This document shows positions 59,059 to 64,000 of a DNA stretch of 64,000 nucleotides, in pieces; position 1 is the first letter of the stretch; each line of letters starts with the position of its first letter. Below the pieces are notes generated by a model, which was not told where the DNA came from, did no database searches, and saw nothing but the letters and a program-made list of their open reading frames with translations. Source of the stretch: Deinococcus seoulensis. GTDB taxonomy: Bacteria; Deinococcota; Deinococci; Deinococcales; Deinococcaceae. The DNA is taken from assembly GCF_014648115.1 (NCBI RefSeq), contig NZ_BMQM01000014.1, positions 1 to 64,000 on the forward strand, in the 5' to 3' direction. The position numbers and the translations under genes are program-made.

Positions 59059-60023
59059 CCCTGCCCGACCTGCCCAGCCTCCCTGATCTGTCCAGCCTCC
59101 CTGATCTGCCCGCCCCGTTCGACCCGTGGACGCTGGGCGCCAGCCTGTACACGCCCGCCACCCGCCCCGACCTGGTCGAACTCGGCAGTGGCCGCTGGCC
59201 GGACCTGACCAGCCTGATCTACTGCACCGAGGACGCCGTGCGCGAGGACGACCTGCCCCTGGCCCTCGCGAACCTGCGCGCCGCGCTGCCGCAACTGGGT
59301 GAGCGCGGCCCGCTGCGCCTGATCCGCGTGCGCAACCCCGCCGTGCTGCGCGAGGTCCTGGGCATGGACCTGCGCGCCGTGACCGGGTTCGTGCTGCCCA
59401 AGATTCACGCCGGGAATCTCGCCGCCTACCTGAACGAACTCGGCGCGCCCGAACACGCGCACCTGCGGGTCTTCCCGACCCTGGAAACCCGCGAGGCGCT
59501 CAGCGAGACCAACATGACCGCCCTGCGCGACCTGATCCTCACGCGCGGCTGGCAGGACCGCGTGGGCGGCCTGCGCATCGGCGGGAACGACCTGATGCAC
59601 GCCCTCGGCGTTCGCCGCACGCCCGGCCGCACCGTGTTCGAGGGACCGCTGCAACGCGTGATCAGCATGCTGATCGGCGTGTTCAAACCCGCCGGGTTCG
59701 CGCTGTCCAGCCCCGTGTACGAGGTCTTCAGCGACCCCGCCACCCTGGCCCGCGAACTGCAACAGGACCTCGAGTACGGCCTGTGCGGCAAGACCATCAT
59801 CCACCCGGCGCAGATCGCGGCGGTCCTCGGCGCGTACGCCGTTCACCCGCACGACCTGCAGGAAGCCCACGCCATCCTGGCCCCGGACGCCCCGGCCGTG
59901 TTCAGCATGAACGGCCGCATGTGCGAACCCGCCACGCACACCCGCTGGGCCGCCGACATCCTGGCCCGCGCCGGGCGCTACGGCGTGCTGCCCGAACAGC
60001 AGAGCGAGGCGCTGCACTTCTGA
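59055..60023 (+). CDS. HpcH/HpaI-type aldolase, CitE-like (Ter module)
   Basis: This 322-residue TIM-barrel protein of the citrate-lyase beta/HpcH family is the last gene of the Ter-type operon. Metal and substrate segments include FVLPKIHAGN, RVFPTLETREAL with a candidate Glu ligand, and KTIIHPAQI near the C-terminus. It is predicted to carry out an aldol-type C-C bond step. The N-terminus has a short SLPDL repeat. The start overlaps the StiP stop (ATGA); the stop is the left end of a palindromic repeat. Confidence 0.9.
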   Translation: MTLPDLPSLPDLSSLPDLPAPFDPWTLGASLYTPATRPDLVELGSGRWPDLTSLIYCTEDAVREDDLPLALANLRAALPQLGERGPLRLIRVRNPAVLREVLGMDLRAVTGFVLPKIHAGNLAAYLNELGAPEHAHLRVFPTLETREALSETNMTALRDLILTRGWQDRVGGLRIGGNDLMHALGVRRTPGRTVFEGPLQRVISMLIGVFKPAGFALSSPVYEVFSDPATLARELQQDLEYGLCGKTIIHPAQIAAVLGAYAVHPHDLQEAHAILAPDAPAVFSMNGRMCEPATHTRWAADILARAGRYGVLPEQQSEALHF

Positions 60024-60160
60024 ACCGGACTCCGATTGAATGGGCTGCAAAGACCATTCAATCCGAGCGAAGCGAGTGGGAGCAAAGCGGGTTCCGGACG
60101 TGGGGCTGGCAGGGCCGGTAAAGTTCCGGATTGTCGGCGAAACAGACGGACTCCGGTTCA
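60021..60160. repeat. Stop-codon palindromic repeat between convergent genes (140 bp)
   Basis: TGAACCGGA and TCCGGTTCA are perfect 9-bp arms. The left TGA ends the CitE-like gene, and the right TCA ends the convergent GGDEF/HD-GYP gene on the minus strand. The interior keeps the first hairpin of the 39793 element (GATTGAATGG/CCATTCAATC with one mismatch) and a degenerate second hairpin. Confidence 0.82.
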
Positions 60161-62467
60161 GTTCAGGTGCGGTGGGTGGGCGTACCCCGACTCGGGCAGT
60201 TCGGCGGGGGTGGGAGGCGCGGGGCACGCGGCGTGCTGCGCGGTGAAGGCCGCCACGACCTGCGGATCGAACTGCCGTCCCGACTGCGCCTGAATCTCGT
60301 TCAGGGCGTCCTGCACGCTCCAGGCGGCCTTGTACGGGCGTTCGCTGGTCAGGGCGTCGAACACGTCGCACACGCTGAAGATACGGGCCAGCAGCGGGAT
60401 GTCCTCGCCTGCCAGGCCGTGCGGGTAGCCGCGCCCGTCCCAGCGTTCGTGGTGCGAGCGGATCACGTCCAGCACGGCGGGCGTCAGGTCGCTCAGTTGC
60501 GCGGCGAGGTCCGCGCCGAGCGCCGCGTGGGTTTTCATGGTGGTCCACTCGTCCGGGGTCAGCGCGCCGGGCTTCAGCAGAATGCTGTCCGGGATCAGCA
60601 GTTTGCCCAGGTCGTGCAGCGCCGCGCCCTGCCGCAGGGTGTGCAGGGCGCTGGCGTTCAGGCCCAGCGCCTCGCCCAGCCGCGCGGACAGTTCCACGAC
60701 CCGGCGGGTGTGGCCCTGCGTTTCCATGTCGCGCGCCTCGAGCGCGATGCCCAGCGTGAGCAGCGCGGCGTCCTGCGAGGACAGCGCCTGTTTCACGCGG
60801 CTGCTGGCCGACAGGATCGCGGCGGCCCACAGACCGAACTCCTCGGCGATCAGCAGGGACTCGTGATCGAAGGCGTGCTCGTCGCTGAGGCTGTCGAGGT
60901 TCAGTTCGGCGTAGATGTCGCCCTGCACCTTCACGGGAATCAGCAGGTTCGCCTGCAACTGCCCCTGCTTCCCGGCGGTTTCCAGGGTGCGCTGCGTGTC
61001 GGAGTTCGGGTCGTGCGTGTCCCGTGACCGGTCACGCAGGGCCTGGCCGCGCAGCAGGCGGGCGCGTCCGGCACGCCACCCGTCGGGGTTGCCGTGCCAC
61101 TGCTGCATCTGCAGGACCGAGTGCCGCGTGCCGATCAGGCTGTCGTCGTACCCGCTCTGCACCTGCACGACCGACTCGCCCGCGGCGCGCAGCGTGATCG
61201 TCCCGGCTTCCGCGCCGGGCACGCAGGCGATCGCGGCGTTCAGCAGGTCCTGAAGGTCCGGTTCCGCGCCGGGGTCGTCGTTCCCGGCGATGAACTGCAG
61301 CAGCGCCCGCAGGGTACTGACTGCCGGGGACGTCTGGTTCAGCGGCGCCCTGGACGTCGCGGGCGGCGCCTGCCAGGGGTCCAGGACGCGGTTGCGGCCC
61401 AGCGTCTTGGCGGTGAACATCAGGCGGTCGGCGGTGTTCAGCGCGCCCGGACCGTCCTCGACCAGCCCGCCGGACACCGTGACCTTCAGGTCCGGCAGGC
61501 CCAGCAGGTCGGCGGTCTGCACCGGCACCGAGCGGCGCAGGCGGTCCGCGAAGTGCTGCGCACTCAGGCGGTCGGGCGCCTCGAACAGCAGCGCGAACTC
61601 CTCGCCGCCCAGCCGGTACGCGCGGCCCTGCACGCCGGCGTTCCCGCTGCCGTCGCAGGGCAGGTGCGCGCTCAGCACGCGCGCCAGGGCCTGCAGGACT
61701 CCGTCGCCGGACTCGTGCCCGCGCTGATCGTTCAGGTCCTTGAACCGGTCGAGGTCCAGCAGCAGCAGGTACTGGTCGGCCCAGCCGGGCCGCCGGGGCA
61801 GGTGGTCACGTTCGAACGCCACGCGGTTGGGCAGCCCGGTCAGCAGGTCCAGCGTGCCGGCCCCGCCGGTCTGCGCGGACCGTTCGAACGCGCCGCTCAT
61901 GAGGCGCGCCACGGCCAGCCACAGGCTGAACCCGGCGGCGCTGAGCGTGACGACCATCAGGTACGGCCACGCGGCGTCCAGCGGGTCGCGGCCCACGTTC
62001 ATGAACGTCGGGAAGATGGTCAGGGCGGGCAGCCCGAAGATCAGCAGCGCGCGGCGCAGGTTCTCCCGCAGCGGCAGGCGCGGCGCGGTGTCGTGGTGGC
62101 GCAGCAGGGTCACCATCAGCAGGACCAGCGCCAGGTGCATCAGCGTGCCGGGCAGCGCCGGGCCGCCCAGCGAGATGCGGTACAGCGTGACCGGCAGCGC
62201 CGCCAGCAGCGCCCACCCTGGCCCCAGGCGGTAGGCGGCGACGGCCAGCGGCACCAGTCGCAGGTCCACGAACAGGTTCGGTCCGGCCGGGAAGGTGAAC
62301 AGGAACAGCGCCCCGCTGGTCAGGGCGTACAGCGCGGCCCGCAGGGCCTTGGCGGGCCAGCGGGTGCCGAGCGGCACGGTCAGCCCGATCAGCAGCGCGG
62401 CGGTCGTCAGGATGCAGAAATTCAGGTAGGCGGCGCCCGGAAGGGTCTGAGCGAATCCGGTGTCCAT
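60158..62467 (-). CDS. Membrane GGDEF - GAF - HD-GYP cyclic di-GMP protein
   Basis: This 769-residue protein has about six hydrophobic helices (residues 10-190), a GGDEF domain (about 200-360, with GGEEF in YRLGGEEFALLF), a GAF-like region (385-560) and an HD-GYP domain (575-760). The HD-GYP residues are present: HDLGK, HHERWDGRGYPHGL and the later CDVFDALTSERPYK. It could make and break cyclic di-GMP; which activity dominates cannot be told. The start at 62467 is the Met just before the first hydrophobic helix. Confidence 0.9.
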   Translation of the reverse strand: MDTGFAQTLPGAAYLNFCILTTAALLIGLTVPLGTRWPAKALRAALYALTSGALFLFTFPAGPNLFVDLRLVPLAVAAYRLGPGWALLAALPVTLYRISLGGPALPGTLMHLALVLLMVTLLRHHDTAPRLPLRENLRRALLIFGLPALTIFPTFMNVGRDPLDAAWPYLMVVTLSAAGFSLWLAVARLMSGAFERSAQTGGAGTLDLLTGLPNRVAFERDHLPRRPGWADQYLLLLDLDRFKDLNDQRGHESGDGVLQALARVLSAHLPCDGSGNAGVQGRAYRLGGEEFALLFEAPDRLSAQHFADRLRRSVPVQTADLLGLPDLKVTVSGGLVEDGPGALNTADRLMFTAKTLGRNRVLDPWQAPPATSRAPLNQTSPAVSTLRALLQFIAGNDDPGAEPDLQDLLNAAIACVPGAEAGTITLRAAGESVVQVQSGYDDSLIGTRHSVLQMQQWHGNPDGWRAGRARLLRGQALRDRSRDTHDPNSDTQRTLETAGKQGQLQANLLIPVKVQGDIYAELNLDSLSDEHAFDHESLLIAEEFGLWAAAILSASSRVKQALSSQDAALLTLGIALEARDMETQGHTRRVVELSARLGEALGLNASALHTLRQGAALHDLGKLLIPDSILLKPGALTPDEWTTMKTHAALGADLAAQLSDLTPAVLDVIRSHHERWDGRGYPHGLAGEDIPLLARIFSVCDVFDALTSERPYKAAWSVQDALNEIQAQSGRQFDPQVVAAFTAQHAACPAPPTPAELPESGYAHPPHLN

Positions 62468-62726
62468 ATCGTGTTCATGGTCGCACGCGCGTTCTGGCAG
62501 ACCTGTCACAGAGGGGCGGCCCGCGGACCGTGACACGCGGCGCACATGGCGACCTGCGCCTCAGCACGCGGCGCGCGGCGGCGCTACCCTGAACGCATGA
62601 TGTTGTTCCTGAATGAGAGGTGCGCGCCCGCGCGGCGCCCACGGTGGTTCGCCCGGAGTGTTTCCCGTTGAGGTGGCCGCCGGAGTGGCTGCCAGGGTGG
62701 TTGCCGGGCAGACCAGGAGGGACCGC

Positions 62727-63788
62727 GTGACCAGCGACTCTGACCGGACTCTGACAGACCGGCACGCCGGAAACTGGCGCGGCCCGGAACTGGACGCGCT
62801 CGGCTGGACGGACGCGCTGCACGCCGCCGCGCAGGACGTCCTGCACGCCGCCACGCCGGACGTGCAGCCGGACCTGCTGCCTGCCCGCGTGGCTGGGGTG
62901 GGGCGCGGCACGTTCCGCCTGTGGACCGCGCAGGGTGAGGAGGGCGCGCTGCTGGCGGGCAGCATGCGCCAGGACCCGGACTCGCAGCCGGTCATGGGTG
63001 ACTGGGTGGTCGCGCAGCGCCTGCCGGACAGCCCGGACCTGCGGGTCACGGCGGTCCTGCCGCGCCTCACGACCTTCGCGCGCGCCGTGAACGGCGGCCT
63101 GAGCCGTCAGGTCATCACCGCGAACGTGGACACGGTCCTGATCGTCACGGCGCCCGGCGAGGACTTCGACCTGCCGCGCCTGGGCCGTTACGTGGCGGCC
63201 GTGCACGCCAGCGGCGCGCAGCCCGCGCTGCTGCTGAACAAGACCGACCTGACCCGCGACCCGCAGCCGCTGCTGGCGCAGTTGGGGGCACTGGCGCCCG
63301 GCGTGCCCACGTACGCCCTGAACGCCCGCAGCGGCGCGGGCCTGAGCGACGTGCGCGCCGCGCTGCGTCCCGGCCTGACGGCCGCCCTGATCGGCTCGTC
63401 CGGGGTGGGCAAGAGCACCCTGACGAACGCCCTGCTGGGCCGCGACGCCGCGCAGACCGGCGAGGTCATGCCTGACGGGCTGGGCCGCCACACCACCACC
63501 GCCCGCACCCTGTACCGCGTGCCGGGCGGCGGCCTGCTGGTCGACAATCCGGGCCTGCGCGACATTGCCGTGTGGGACCCGCAGGGCGTGGCGGCGGGCC
63601 TGGACGTGATCGAGGAGATCGCCGCCGACTGCCGTTACCGCAAGTGCACCCACACGGGCGAGCCCGGCTGCGCGGTACTCAGGGCCGTGCAGCGCGGCCA
63701 GATCAGCGCCGCTCAGCTGGAGGCGTACCACGCCCTGAAAGGCGCGGCCGTCCCCGCGCGCCGCAGCAGCCGACCCCCCCGCCGCTGA
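62727..63788 (+). CDS. rsgA: Ribosome small-subunit biogenesis GTPase RsgA
   Basis: This 353-residue GTPase helps mature the 30S subunit. The circularly permuted G motifs occur in the order G4 (LNKTD), G1 (GSSGVGKST), G3 (DNPGLRD). Zinc ligands follow in DCRYRKCTHTGEPGC. An N-terminal OB-fold is at about residues 45-110. I chose the GTG at 62727, with AGGAGGG nine bases upstream; the open frame from 62613 has no support. Confidence 0.95.
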   Translation: MTSDSDRTLTDRHAGNWRGPELDALGWTDALHAAAQDVLHAATPDVQPDLLPARVAGVGRGTFRLWTAQGEEGALLAGSMRQDPDSQPVMGDWVVAQRLPDSPDLRVTAVLPRLTTFARAVNGGLSRQVITANVDTVLIVTAPGEDFDLPRLGRYVAAVHASGAQPALLLNKTDLTRDPQPLLAQLGALAPGVPTYALNARSGAGLSDVRAALRPGLTAALIGSSGVGKSTLTNALLGRDAAQTGEVMPDGLGRHTTTARTLYRVPGGGLLVDNPGLRDIAVWDPQGVAAGLDVIEEIAADCRYRKCTHTGEPGCAVLRAVQRGQISAAQLEAYHALKGAAVPARRSSRPPRR

Positions 63789-63838
63789 ACGGCCATTCCA
63801 CAGGGCCGCCACCATACGGAACCGCCGGTACACAGAGC

Positions 63839-63868
63839 CGCGCCCCCATCCAACCGGACGGGGGCGCG
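63839..63868. terminator. Bidirectional hairpin between rsgA and the solute-binding gene
   Basis: CGCGCCCCC (63839-63847) pairs perfectly with GGGGGCGCG (63860-63868), a 9-bp stem with a 12-base loop between two convergent genes. T-richness is weak on both sides, so the call rests on position and stem strength. Confidence 0.6.
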
Positions 63869-63894
63869 CTCTACCAGGTCTGCGCGGACGGCGC

Positions 63895-64000
63895 TTATTT
63901 TATGCTTCCATTGACCTCCTTCATGGCGGCGTCGAGAATCGCGCGGTAGTCCGGCGTGGGTTTCTGCACGGCCTGCGCCACGGCGTTCCCCCACGGTCCC
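63895..64000 (-). CDS. C-terminal end of a probable ABC solute-binding protein (partial)
   Basis: About 34 codons enter from the right edge on the minus strand and stop at TAA (63895-63897). They read GNAVAQAVQKPTPDYRAILDA followed by AMKEVNGSIK. This spacing is typical of the C-terminus of family 1 extracellular sugar-binding proteins, where the last helix ends shortly after such a segment. The rest of the gene lies outside the window, so the family is a guess. Confidence 0.55.
   Translation of the reverse strand, partial: GPWGNAVAQAVQKPTPDYRAILDAAMKEVNGSIK

Overview
The window looks like a chromosome (or large replicon) segment of a Deinococcus. GC content is very high, GTG and TTG starts are common, neighbouring genes often overlap by 1-8 bases, and intergenic hairpin repeats resemble the small noncoding repeats described in Deinococcus. 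No tRNA, rRNA, CRISPR array or replication origin was seen.

Layout. 1-1382: an IS4-type insertion sequence. 1.5-6.8 kb: a two-gene operon, a small protein ending in Gly-Gly with a possible ubiquitin/MoaD-like fold, then a 1631-aa DUF4132 protein. 6.9-9.3 kb: aldo/keto reductase and SDR divergent from an HxlR regulator. 9.3-17.6 kb: a PucR-type regulator divergent from the hpaEBDGFHI operon (homoprotocatechuate meta-cleavage). 17.6-25.5 kb: a PemK/MazF toxin with antitoxin, a vWA protein, MerR and TetR regulators, SDR plus FMN reductase, and a 695-aa unknown protein. 25.7-39.8 kb: an L-rhamnose island. 40-45 kb: a diguanylate cyclase, a winged-helix-like small protein, a GAF histidine kinase and a secreted protein. 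45-47.5 kb: transaldolase and an alcohol dehydrogenase. 47.8-53.8 kb: a RutA-like monooxygenase, an isochorismatase-family amidohydrolase, a CaiB CoA-transferase and an HMG-CoA-lyase-like enzyme, flanked by two GntR regulators. 54-60 kb: the ATP-grasp / PRTase-TRSP / HAD / StiP / CitE-like module associated elsewhere with Ter (tellurite/stress) loci. 60-64 kb: a GGDEF/HD-GYP protein, RsgA, and the last codons of a probable ABC solute-binding protein.

How the genes work together. The rhamnose island is nearly a complete route: ABC uptake (RhaSTPQ), mutarotase (RhaM), isomerase (RhaI), kinase (RhaB) and a fused aldolase/dehydrogenase (RhaD) giving DHAP and L-lactate, then LutABC oxidising lactate to pyruvate; a DeoR-type regulator sits divergently. 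The hpa operon covers 4-hydroxyphenylacetate to pyruvate plus succinate semialdehyde, but no flavin reductase (HpaC) or transporter is seen here.

Most worth a second look: (1) the Gly-Gly-ending small protein with DUF4132; (2) a family of palindromic intergenic elements whose TGA...TCA ends supply the stop codons of adjacent, often convergent, genes, ranging from a bare 19-bp palindrome to about 174-bp structured elements; (3) the Ter-type metabolite operon without ter genes; (4) the RutA/amidohydrolase/CaiB/HMG-lyase cluster of unknown substrate, with two G8 tracts inside the lyase gene.
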